Assembly (NCBI RefSeq): GCF_963675165.1
Contig: NC_087385.1
Coordinates: 4,946,412 to 5,010,411 of the forward strand
Reading direction: 5' to 3'
Source: Halichondria panicea
Taxonomy: Eukaryota; Porifera; Demospongiae; Suberitida; Halichondriidae
Length of the DNA: 64,000 nucleotides
Shown in pieces: positions 27,231 through 36,832 of this stretch. The notes under the pieces were generated by a model. It made no database searches, was not told where the DNA came from, and saw only the letters and a program-made list of their open reading frames with translations. Made by a program: the position numbers and the translations under genes. Positions within the stretch are counted from its first letter, which is position 1, and every line of letters begins with the position of its first letter.

Positions 27231-27885
27231 TTATACATTTTGAACAAATCCTTTTCCATCGAGGGCTGCTTTCATACGGATTTGGCTGAGGCAGCGAGCT
27301 GTCACATCTACGAAAGGCCTGTAGATAGTCACAAGTGGCATGGTGATCAGGGGTATAATGGCTGCCATCCAGAAAATATAGAGACGAAAAACAGGGCTCC
27401 AAATCCACGAGTAGAGGAATGCCATTATGCCATTTAGCAGAGCATAAACTATCATTAGTGGAATACCAATCACAAAGACAAAGGCGTGATAGGTGATGAG
27501 CTTCGTCCACTTGTAGACAATTTCGGTGATGTCATGCAACGGCTTTGCCAAACTTGTCTTCTTGTGCTCATGGAAGACCGCATCAAACTCAAGCTGTGTG
27601 TATGTGTATTGAGATAGATGTAGTTGGGAATTTCAGCGTGTATATATATGGTTATACAGGTGGTCCAAAGCTTACATTGAGATATTTTTGTTGTGGGACA
27701 TCTCCTGGGTCTATTGGAAGTATTATGTCTGAGTTATTCTCGGACTGCTGATTGTTGTCATCATTATTTCTCTCGCCACGGTTTTCTAGCTGCTGAACAT
27801 TTCCCAGATATGGGTGGTATCCAGGGGCAGTGGGTGAGGCCACTTGATGGACACCTTGTTGATATAAAGGAGGCCTGGTCTCCAT
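27231..27885 (-). CDS. Caveolin-like protein, copy 6 (190 aa, two exons)
   Basis: Exons are 27885-27676 (70 codons) and 27593-27231 (120 codons plus stop), phase 0. It starts METRPPLYQQ and is the close partner of copy 2, with the same intron sequence (TTGGGAATTTCAGCG inside). The core contains GIPLMIVYALLNG, WSPVFRLYIFW and YRPFVDVTARCLSQIRMK. It begins only about 60 bp after the TMCO3 duplicate stop at 27169, so the two 3' ends converge. The frame is open. An in-frame ATG 48 nt upstream (27933) could extend the product by 16 residues. Confidence 0.75.
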
Positions 27886-27989
27886 TTTGTGCTGATACTT
27901 GATGCTAGTAGGATGCAGCCCTAGTTCTAGCATTCATCACATGATTTGGTGGGCAATGAAGCTATATAAATGCATTACATGTACATGTA

Positions 27990-28717
27990 GCCATCATAAA
28001 CAATGAATGTTTTTATTGTCTTCCCACTACTTTCACAATTAATTCATGGCTGATGTATAACTTATTACTGCTCTGCACATTACAGGTGGATCGATCTGAT
28101 ACGCATAATACGTATCTCTACATTACTATAAAATCTACCATGCTATAAGTCTACCATTACCTCACTTGTAATACAGAGCTTGTTACTACGGAAACTGACC
28201 ACTATTCAATTATAGCTATGTGTAATGGTAGCTACTATATATATATACGAGTAGGGGAATGCCGTTTATGCTATTGACATGTAAAAGCGGTCCTCCGATG
28301 GAAAAGGGAAGGATTTGTTTTAATGAGCCATATATAGAAGGGTACGGTAAGCAGCTAGTAAGCAAGCCCTTAGTCTCGAATTCTCTTGTATAAAGCGTGG
28401 GAGGGAGAGAACCTTCTCTCCCTCTCACGCTTACAAGAGAAATTCGAGCAAGCCGGGCCCTGTGGTTTGGCTACATAAATAAGGTGTGAAATATTTTTAC
28501 ATACGGCAAGGCGGTATATTGTATGATCTTGAAACTCACTCAGCTGAACTTTTTAACATTAATTAACATCTAGATCTATGATTGTATGCATGTCTGGAAA
28601 TGGTACTCATTGGTAGAAGGATATACCACATTACCAGCAGGGAATGGCTGTACCCATAACCTAGCTGACTTCATTCAGGGAGAAAGTGAATGTACAGAGG
28701 ATGTCTATCATGATGTA
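27990..28717. repeat. Third caveolin-cluster spacer unit (left part)
   Basis: Holds the inverted chimeric relic (28248-28325) and a decayed hairpin (about 28378-28440), as in the other spacers. It is cut by the long fold-back element at 28718 and resumes after 30231 (AACCTCCATAAAACGG near 30397). No gene is supported. Confidence 0.7.
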
Positions 28718-29247
28718 TACAGTTCATTTAGTCTAGAGAGTAGATTACCACAAATGTGTGAGTAGTTGTACTTAAATGTAAATATCTTTTGATTGGGGCA
28801 TTTCTAAGAAATGGTGTTGATACCCGTGTGTAGATGAATGACTGAACTACAACATATCCAAAAATGTTTCCATGGAAACATAAGATGGTGGGTTTGTGGT
28901 GATTAATAGAACAACAGCAAATTGTTATAGTGGGTAATCGGTTAGAGTAATAAAACACTAACCTTAAACAGCTAAGGTCTTAGACTTTTATCACACAATA
29001 GTTTAATGGTTTAGGTATCCTGACCATCTCTTTATGGGTCTTACATATGCTCACAGTGTCTATAATTCATGATTTACCGATTTTTAGATACACTTTTGGT
29101 TAGAGTAATATCTTCTGAAAATTTTATAGCTTAGCTTTAAAAGTTCTCTGGTAAGTTTACAAATAAATGGGCTACATTTTGATACCAAGAACATCCTTTA
29201 TGCTTATTCCATTGTTGAGATATCACTGAAAAACTACATATTCTACT

Positions 29248-29487
29248 ACCATATAGCGCGAAATTTTCGAGTGGCTTAATTTTCGCGGATTTCGTGGGTT
29301 AGAATTCTACACGAAAATTAAGTCCACAAAAAGTGTTCTTTAATTAGAATTACCTGCTATCATGCAAAGATTTAAAGGCGTGGCTTCCGGTAAGCAGCTA
29401 TTCCGCGAACATTGTGCAACGAAAATGGTTTTTAGAGGCCAATCCACGAAATATAAGTGCCTCGAAAATTTCGCGCTATACGGTATT
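29248..29487. mobile_element. Inverted-repeat element nested in the fold-back arm
   Basis: Ends read ATAGCGCGAAATTTTCGAG and its inverse CTCGAAAATTTCGCGCTAT, then ACGGTA. The left arm of the fold-back element resumes directly after it, so it inserted into an existing arm. Same TACCGTAT-type end as elements in the TMCO3 introns. Confidence 0.85.
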
Positions 29488-29604
29488 TTCTACTGTTTTG
29501 ATGACATCACAAGCTGCTAACCACAAATCGATGACACTCAAATTAACCACGTAAGTGGGCGTACAATAACTGTACGCCCACTTTTAAGTACGTTTGTGGT
29601 TGAT

Positions 29605-29651
29605 TAGCCGCGATTCAAGGCCGTATTTTAATCGGCCTGGAATCGAGGCTA
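29605..29651. mobile_element. 47-bp TAGCC mini-element (copy d) with 9-bp duplication
   Basis: Only the terminal repeats remain: TAGCCGCGATTCAAGGCCG meets CGGCCTGGAATCGAGGCTA across a short loop. GTGGTTGAT occurs on both sides (29596-29604 and 29652-29660). This is an extreme deletion derivative of the TAGCCTCG family, near the centre of the fold-back element. Confidence 0.9.
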
Positions 29652-30861
29652 GTGGTTGATTAAAGCATCATTGGTTTATGGTCAGCAGCTGCTGATGTCA
29701 TCAAAACAGTAGAAATTATGTAGCTTTTCAGTGTTATCTCAGCAATGGAATAAGCATATAGGATGTTCTTGGTATCAAAATGTAGCCCATTTATCTGTAA
29801 ACTTACTACAGAAATTTGAGAGCTAAGCTATTAATTTTTTAAAAGTTATTACTCTAACCAAAAGTGTACCTGAAAACCAGTAAATCATGAATTATAAACA
29901 CTGTGAACATTTGTAACACCCATAAAGGGATGGCCAGGATACTTAAACCATTGAACAATTATGTGATGAAGTCTAGGACCTTAGCTGTACAAGATTACTG
30001 TTTTATTACTCTAACCGATTACCCACTATAACAATTTGCTGTTGTTCTATTAATCACCACAAACCCACCACCTTATGTTTCTATGGAAACATTTTTGGAT
30101 ATGTTGTAGTTCAGTCATTCATCTACACACGGGTATCAACACCATTTCTTAGAAATACTCCAATCAAAAGATATTTACATTTAAGTACAACTACTCACAC
30201 ATTTGGGGTAATCTACTCAATGAACTGTACAGCCAATGAACTTGAGTGCATAAAAAGAGGCGTGGTCCTGACATTTTCGGCGGGCAAATAATAATAAGGC
30301 GTGTTATAATAATAAGGTGTGTTCTTGGCATTTTTCGGCGCGCAATTAAGCGCGCCCTATTCCTGGATCCACCTCTTGAGTACGTGTTACACTAATAAAC
30401 CTCCATAAAACGGAAACCATGGGGGAACAGCCTTTTTTGTCCAGTTTAGAGAGTTGGTGTTAGTTGAGAGGTTTCGATTACCATTTTAATACATGTATGA
30501 GTTGATCCTATCTTGGAGCTATATAGTAACGGAGTAGAAAGGTGGCCGTTCCTGAGAGGTTGCTCAGTCTACATTGTTCAATCTGGACTTGAGCTGAGGT
30601 TGGTTGCTCTTTAGAGTTATGGAAGTTCCACTGTATAGCAATTGCATGCTAACTAGAAACTAGCAACTATGAGTCGAGTACAAGTCTGGGCCATCGACTC
30701 AGTTGTAACTTCGAAAGAAAAGTAATGCAAAACTCATATAAAAGCTACATACTATCTACAAAAAAAACTCATTACAATTGAGAGGATACAGGAAGGGAAT
30801 TGTGGTAATCACATAACAAGATGTGTGCACAGTGTACCGTTAGTAACATTAAAAGTCCTCA

Positions 30862-31525
30862 TTATACATTTTGAACAAATCCTTTTCCATCGAGGGCTGC
30901 TTTTACACGGATCTGACTGAGGCAGCGAGCTGCCACATCTGTCAAAGGCCTGAAGATGGTCACCAGTGGCATGGTAACCAGAGGTAGTGTAGCTGCAATC
31001 CAGAAGATAGTGATACGCATAGCAGGACTCCAAAGCCACGAGTAGGTGAATGCCGTTATGCCATTTACCAGAGCCCAGACTATCATTAGTGGAATCCCAA
31101 TGATAATCACAAAGACGTGATAAGTGATGAGCTTCGTCCATTTGTAGACAATTCCGAGGATATCATGCATTGGCTTCACCAAACTGGTCTTCTTATGCTC
31201 GTGGAAGGCCGCGTCAAACTCAAGCTGCGTGTGTGTGCATGGTGTATAGTGAGTAATAAGTAGATGGTATAGGTATCTGAAATCGCATGCAGTGCTATGG
31301 CTTACACTGAGGTATTTTTTGTTGTGGGACATCTCCTGGGTCAATTGGAAGTATTATGTCTGAGTCGTTCTTGGACTGCTGATTGCTGTCATCATCATTT
31401 TTCTCGCCATGGTGTTGTACCTCTAGCTGCTCAATGTCCGCCTCATATGGCTGATATGATCCGGTGGCAGTGGGTAAGGTTTCTCGATGGACACCTTGTT
31501 GATATAGGGGAAGCTTGGTCTCCAT
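30862..31525 (-). pseudogene. Caveolin-like copy 7, frameshifted at an A-run
   Basis: Segments are 31525-31306 and 31224-30862. Exon 1 has 220 nt, one more than a multiple of three: the run before the donor has six A where copies 1, 3 and 4 have five (QQKYLS becomes QQKIPQ). Normal splicing would put exon 2 out of frame. Exon 2 itself is intact and close to copy 1. Exon 1 pairs with copy 3 (METKLPLYQQGVHRETLPTA), while the intron is nearly that of copy 1. A homopolymer sequencing error is a real alternative to a mutation. Confidence 0.75.
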
Positions 31526-31849
31526 TTCAGTCAGATCTATTATAGGTGCTTGATGCTAGAAGAAATGGTGTTGATTGGCTACAAACTATGCAGCCTGCAG
31601 AATGACCAAAGTAGCATAGTTTTATAACCATTGCAGTTCATCACATGATTAATGAATTTACTGAAGCTCATCACATGTGTATCATTATTGTACCAACAAT
31701 GAATTTTGTTTTACCTCAGAAGTAATATATACGTGGCCCCTGAGTGCTATATACTCATATTCAAACATGTATAGTTTCTAGTTTGCATGCAGTTGCTATA
31801 GTATATAGAGTTGCATGGCAGTTGGCAGTTTGCAGTTGGTACTTCACAT

Positions 31850-32894
31850 TCCCCAGATATGGGTGGTATCCATGCAGGGGCAGTGGGTGAGGCCACTTGA
31901 TGGACACCTTGTTGATATCTCTTTCCTTGGCAATCTGTTGTAGAAATTACAACAACGGTAACGAATCGTTATGATGAATTAGATGAAGTTGTATGTGAGC
32001 TCCTCCCTGACAAACAAACTGTAGTCTAGGTAACGGCCTTATCAGTCAAGTAGGCTAAAAATCTGTGTCCTTTGATGTAAGCTTTGATGTCTCTTTGTGC
32101 ATAAAAAAAAAAAAAAAAAAAAAGAAACCTTTGACTAGCTAGGAAGAGTAGCAGCAGTAGTAGTAGGAAGAGTAGCAGTAGTAGTAGCAGTGCAAGCAGG
32201 ACTCACTGACTAGACTAGATTAAAAAGTTGGTGGAACGAATAACTGACCGTTTGGACGTCACCTGGCTGCCAGACTTTCATCTGGACTCTTCCCCCTGAG
32301 TAGCTGGCCTTTCTCTAAGCCACAAAACTGAGCAAGAAGCTGAAGAAGCAGCTAGACAGAGACATGTACCTAGCCTTGAGAATTGGGAGGCGTGGCTCAA
32401 CTAGTTAGCCCAGCCCAGAGGAATTGTTACCGTGGGTACTGAACAACCGTAGAAGTAGGGCTACCCCTGGCTTTACTGAATTAACTAGCTGTGTCTGCTG
32501 TCTAGTTGGACCAGATTTAGCTAGATAATGGGGTAGAGAATAGTTGAGCGGTGCTGTGTGTAGCTTGAACTGTACTGGCTGGCAAGAATCTAGTAAGCAC
32601 CCTATGCACTGATAACTCGTCAGAATGGAGGGTATGTTCTAGGGATCTGGACAGCTGTACATCCAAAGGAGCCAGGGAGTGCCAATCATCTTCTCCCAGT
32701 CTCTGACACGCTAAACAAAACGAGCTAGAACTGGGAGTCCCAGCTAGAATTGCTAGCCGGATCTAGACTAATAGAATGACATGGAGGCGTGGTGAGGCCG
32801 GATCCACACTAATTGATCGACCTAAAGACGCTCCTGTTCCAGACTTTCACGAATGGTAAGGAAAGGGTTATACAGGAGGCGGCCTGGTCTCCAT
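31850..32894 (-). pseudogene. Relic caveolin-like exon 1 split by a 950-bp insertion
   Basis: Minus-strand exon 1 similarity (ATG at 32894) is broken between codons that read GTTGATATACAGG in intact copies. Equivalent to the relic at 19077, with the same absence of exon 2, which supports a block duplication that included the relic. Confidence 0.85.
31919..32868. mobile_element. 950-bp insertion with TAT flanks in the relic exon
   Basis: Ends CTCTTTCCTTGGCAA and (inverted) ACCCTTTCCTTACCA resemble each other, and TAT occurs on each side. It contains a run of about 21 A (from 32102) and a stretch of AGTAGCAGTAGTAG repeats. No open frame of note. Class uncertain. Confidence 0.7.
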
Positions 32895-32942
32895 TTCGTG
32901 CTTAATGCTTGATGCTAGTAGATGCAGCCCTAGTTCTAATTG

Positions 32943-34629
32943 TCATCACATGATTTGGTGGGCAATATGAATATCTAAATACATGTTCCTTGTGCATTTA
33001 ACATAAACAATGAATGTTTTTATTGTCTTCCCACTACTTTCTCTTACTATACAATTAATGAATGGCCGATGTATATAACTTATTACTGCTCTGCACATTA
33101 CAAGTGGAGTTCGATCTGATACGTACCTCTATACATTACTGTAGAATCTACCATGCTATAAATCTACCATTAATCTTTTCACCTCACTTGAAATACAGAG
33201 CTTGTTACTACGGAAACTAAACTATTTTGACCACTATTCGGTGGGACCAATTATGGCTATGTGTAATGGTAGCTACTATATATATATACGAGTAGGGGAA
33301 TGCCATTATGCTATTGACATGTAAAAGCGGTCCTCCGATGGAAAAGGGAAGGATTTGTTCTAATGAGCCATATAGATAGAAGGGTACGGTAAGGAGCTAG
33401 TAAGTAAGCCCTTAGTCTCGAATTCCACGGTTCTCTTGTAAGCGTGGGAGGGAGAGAACCTTCTCTCCCTCCCACGCTTACAAGAGCAGGCCGGCCCTGT
33501 GGTTTGGCTACACATATACAAGGTGTAAAATAGATTATTAATCTTTACAGGCGGTATTATGGTATCACTATGATATTGCAACTCGCTGAACTTTTTAACA
33601 TTAACATCTAGATCTGATTGTGTGCATGTCTGGAAATGGTAGAAGGATATACCAGCACCGAATGGCTGTACCCATAACCTAGCTGACTTCATTCAGAGAG
33701 AAAGTGAATGTACAGAGGATGATTAATTGATTATTAATTTATACTTTCTACGGTAGTTCATGCTTGTAGTACAAGCCTCTACACCTCTTTTTTTTAGTGA
33801 CCCATAATACCATCGTTCCCCAAAATTTGCATTTAGTACATCGTTACAATTAAATTAAAATTTATTTAAGTGACATAATTGGAAAAAATAACCTGATTTT
33901 CATAATCCACCATATCTTAATTGTATTATGGCGTAAATTTTACTTTTTTCAACGATTATCTCCAGAGAAATTTATAATTAAGCTTAGGTGACTCATTATA
34001 CCAACATTTACCTTATGCATTTAAATGGGCGTGTTTTTCGGTGCGCAATTAAGCGTGCCCTATATATCCCAGCCACTGGATCCACCTCTGTTGAGTACGT
34101 GCTACACTAACAAACCTCCATAAAACGGAAACCATTGGGGAACAGCCTTTTTTGTCCGTTTTAGAGAGTTGTTAGTTGTTTTAGAGAGTTGTTAGTTGAG
34201 AGGTTTCGATTACAATTTTAATACATGTATGAGTCGATCCTATAAGTGTATCTTGGAGCTATATAGTAACGGAGTAGAAAGGTGGCCGTTCCTGAGAGGT
34301 TGCTTTACATTGTAGTCTAGTTTCAATCCGGACTTGAGCTGAGGTTGGTTGCTCTTCAGAGTTATAGACGTTATGGGTTGACCGTTCCACTGTAGCAATT
34401 GCATGCTAACTAGAAACTAGCAACTACGAGTCGAGTAGAAGTCAGGGCCATCGACTCAGTTGTAACTTCGAAAGAAATGTGAAATGAAAAGTAATGCAAA
34501 ACTCATATAAAAGCTACATACTACAAAAAACTCATTATAATTGAGAGGATACAGGAAGGGAATTGTGGCAATCACATAACAAGATGCGTGTACAGTGTAC
34601 TGTACCGTTAGTAACATTAAAAGTCCTCA
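32943..34629. repeat. Fourth caveolin-cluster spacer unit
   Basis: Relic (33288-33365), hairpin (about 33430-33487), the AT-rich insertion in short form and the AACCTCCATAAAACG block, in the same order as at 19230-21112. A local tandem duplication of GTTTTAGAGAGTTGTTAGTT lies near 34160-34198. No gene is supported. Confidence 0.72.
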
Positions 34630-35275
34630 TTATACATTTTGAACAAATCCTTTTCCATCGAGGGCTGCTTTTACACGGATCTGACTGAGGCAGCGAGCTG
34701 CCACATCTGTCAAAGGCCTGAAGATGGTCACCAGTGGCATGGTAACCAGAGGTAGTGTAGCTGCAATCCAGAAGATAGTGATACGCATAGCAGGACTCCA
34801 AAGCCACGAGTAGGTGAATGCCGTTATGCCATTTACCAGAGCCCAGACTATCATTAGTGGAATCCCAATGATAAACACAAAGACGTGATAAGTGATGAGC
34901 TTCGTCCATTTGTAGACAATTCCGAGGATATCATGCATTGGCTTCACCAAACTGGTCTTCTTGTGCTCATGGAAGGCCGCGTCAAACTCAAGCTGTGTGT
35001 GTATAATAACAAGATAAAAACACCAAAATAATATAATTATAGGTATAGGTATGGCTTACACTGAGGTATTTTTGTTGTGGGACATCTCCTGTGTCTATTG
35101 GAAGTATTATGTCTGAGTCATTCTTGGACTGCTGATTGTTATCATCATGTTTCTCGCCATGGTGTTGTACCTCTACCTGCTCAATGCCCGCCTCATGTGG
35201 CTGATATGATCCGGGGGCAGTGGGTAAGGTTTCTCGATGGACACCTTGTGGATATAGAGGAAGATTGGTCTCCAT
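34630..35275 (-). CDS. Caveolin-like protein, copy 8 (192 aa, two exons)
   Basis: Exons are 35275-35060 (72 codons) and 34992-34630 (120 codons plus stop), phase 0. It starts METNLPLYPQGVHRETLP, the copy 3/7 type, yet its intron matches copy 4 almost base for base. The caveolin-like core is intact (VFIIGIPLMIVWALVNG, WSPAMR, CLSQIRVKAAL). The leader is followed upstream by a 42-bp perfect palindrome (35289-35330) and an AT run, which may affect its promoter. Confidence 0.75.
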
Positions 35276-35288
35276 TTCAGTCAGATCT

Positions 35289-35330
35289 GTATATAGGTGC
35301 TTGATGCTATAGCATCAAGCACCTATATAC
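35289..35330. repeat. 42-bp perfect palindrome in the copy 8 leader
   Basis: The 21-base arm containing AGGTGCTTGATGCTA is repeated as its exact inverse with no spacer. The arm is the conserved leader of caveolin-like copies 3 and 7. It is followed by an AT dinucleotide run. Confidence 0.9.
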
Positions 35331-35456
35331 ATATATATATATATATATATATAGTAGATAAAGACACGGTGTTGATTGATGGCTACAAACTATGCAGCAG
35401 AATGGCAATGCAATAGTTTTAAAATTCCACACCCATTGCAGTGCATGATTGGATGG

Positions 35457-35559
35457 TAGCCTCGATCCCAGGCCGAGTTTTCGCTTTTATAACGGTTAGG
35501 CGAACAACTTGTTCGCCTAACCGTTATAAAAGCGAAAACTCGGCCTGGGATCGAGGCTA
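35457..35559. mobile_element. 103-bp palindromic TAGCCTCG mini-element (copy e)
   Basis: Two terminal repeats of the TAGCCTCG family, each about 50 bp, are joined directly (AGGCGAACAA facing TTGTTCGCCT). The arms match copies a and b exactly for TAACGGTTAGGCGAACAA. No target duplication is visible. Confidence 0.92.
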
Positions 35560-36018
35560 GTGTACGTTGAAGCATTTGAAGCTCTTCATTCTGAGGCTCC
35601 GAGCTTGTGCATGTGGTTAAAAAACTTCATGAAAATTATCATGACAGACACAAACTGCAACAGTGCAAATAAAAATTCAGTATAGTTAGCTAGATCTTTT
35701 ATCATAGTAAAGGTGGATTGCCACCTACTGAAGATATTATTTTGATCTAGCTAGCAACCATAGACAAATCTATGCTGGTACCTGTGAAGAAAAAAGTGTA
35801 GGTACAAACAAGTGTAAAAAAACTTTTGTGAAAAAAGAATTGTGATAAGTACGGTTGCATGTTGGATGAGCCACTCAAACGGACGTGAACAAGATGATGG
35901 GTAACCCTAAAAGGAACGCCCCGATTACAAAACGTCATTACTTAAAATATTGTACGTGTTTTCCAGGACCACTTATAAAATGTATAAATAATACATGCAG
36001 TGAAAAAAGTTTACAAAC

Positions 36019-36547
36019 AAGTGCAAAAAACATTTTGTGAAAAAATGGGGAAGAGTAGGGTTGGAAGAGCATGCGCACTGAAGTAACAAAAAGTTCGAAA
36101 ACAAGATTGTGGGTTGGTATAGTCTTGCATGCTCCAACTAGTTGGGGGTGGGGTGCAATCTTTAACAGTTGGGTCCAGCACTACTTCGAGTTTTTGGTGG
36201 GCAGGGCTCATCTGTAGAGTCTCAAATTTAATATTATTTTACACTTGTGTTTCGGTGCTGTGGCAGAAAGAAAAGTTAATTCAAAAAAGCCTCATTCATT
36301 CTTATGTAGAAACACATGCAATGGTAAAATAGGTGATTGAGCGTCTCAAATAAAGAAAGAGGTGTAACGATCGAGAAGTAGTGCTGGACCCAACTGTTAA
36401 AGATTGCACCCCACCCCCAACTAGTTGGAGCATGCAAGACTATACCAACCCACAATCTTGTTTTCGAACTTTTTGTTACTTCAGTGCGCATGCTCTTCCA
36501 ACCCTACTCTTCCCCATTTTTTCACAAAATGTTTTTTTGCACTTGTT
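36019..36547. repeat. Inverted repeat with arms of about 170 bp
   Basis: Left arm (36019-36190) and right arm (36372-36547) are near-exact inverses, including GGAAGAGCATGCGCACTGAAG. The loop of about 180 bp is unique. A diverged partial copy lies at 35785-35850. Probably a fold-back transposon. Confidence 0.85.
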
Positions 36548-36832
36548 AGAACAAGCAAGCAGCTGCATGCGAGCTAGCTAAGTTTAATAGAACAGGGTAC
36601 GACTGAATAGTTGCACTAGCTATCTAAAACTAGCTACTCAAAGCTATCTAACTGCAGCACTCTAAGTCTTACTTGCCGTCAATGAATGATAACTCAATTT
36701 TTTAAGGTATTGTCCAGTTTAGAACAAATGTAATATTAAAGTACTGGAGTGTCCGTTGTATTAGAACAACGAAAATTGCCCAAAAGAGTGTCCGGGGTAA
36801 TTAGAAGTGTCCGATAAATTAGAAGATATACG
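36548..36832. other. Intergenic DNA beside TMCO3 arm B
   Basis: Contains short reiterated motifs (GTGTCCG with TTAGAA) and ends with AGAAGATATACGGTA, also found beside caveolin-like copy 2 (about 14775). It may be a decayed transposon end marking the duplication junction. No gene. Confidence 0.45.

Larger units (their letters stand above)
28718..30231. mobile_element. Long-arm fold-back element (about 1.5 kb)
   Basis: The left arm (28718-29247 plus 29488-29540) is the reverse complement of the right arm (about 29660-30231) with scattered mismatches. The outer ends are TACAGTTCATT and AATGAACTGTA. Other spacer copies lack it at the equivalent point (GATGTACAGCCGGCC near 17450), so it is an insertion. 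The arms contain ATCGGTTAGAGTAATAAAAC and its inverse. No coding sequence. Confidence 0.88.

Noticed and set aside
36011-36581. Matching open frames in both arms at 36011-36211 and 36381-36581
   Set aside because: They read the same fold-back repeat in opposite directions; no domain or splice context.
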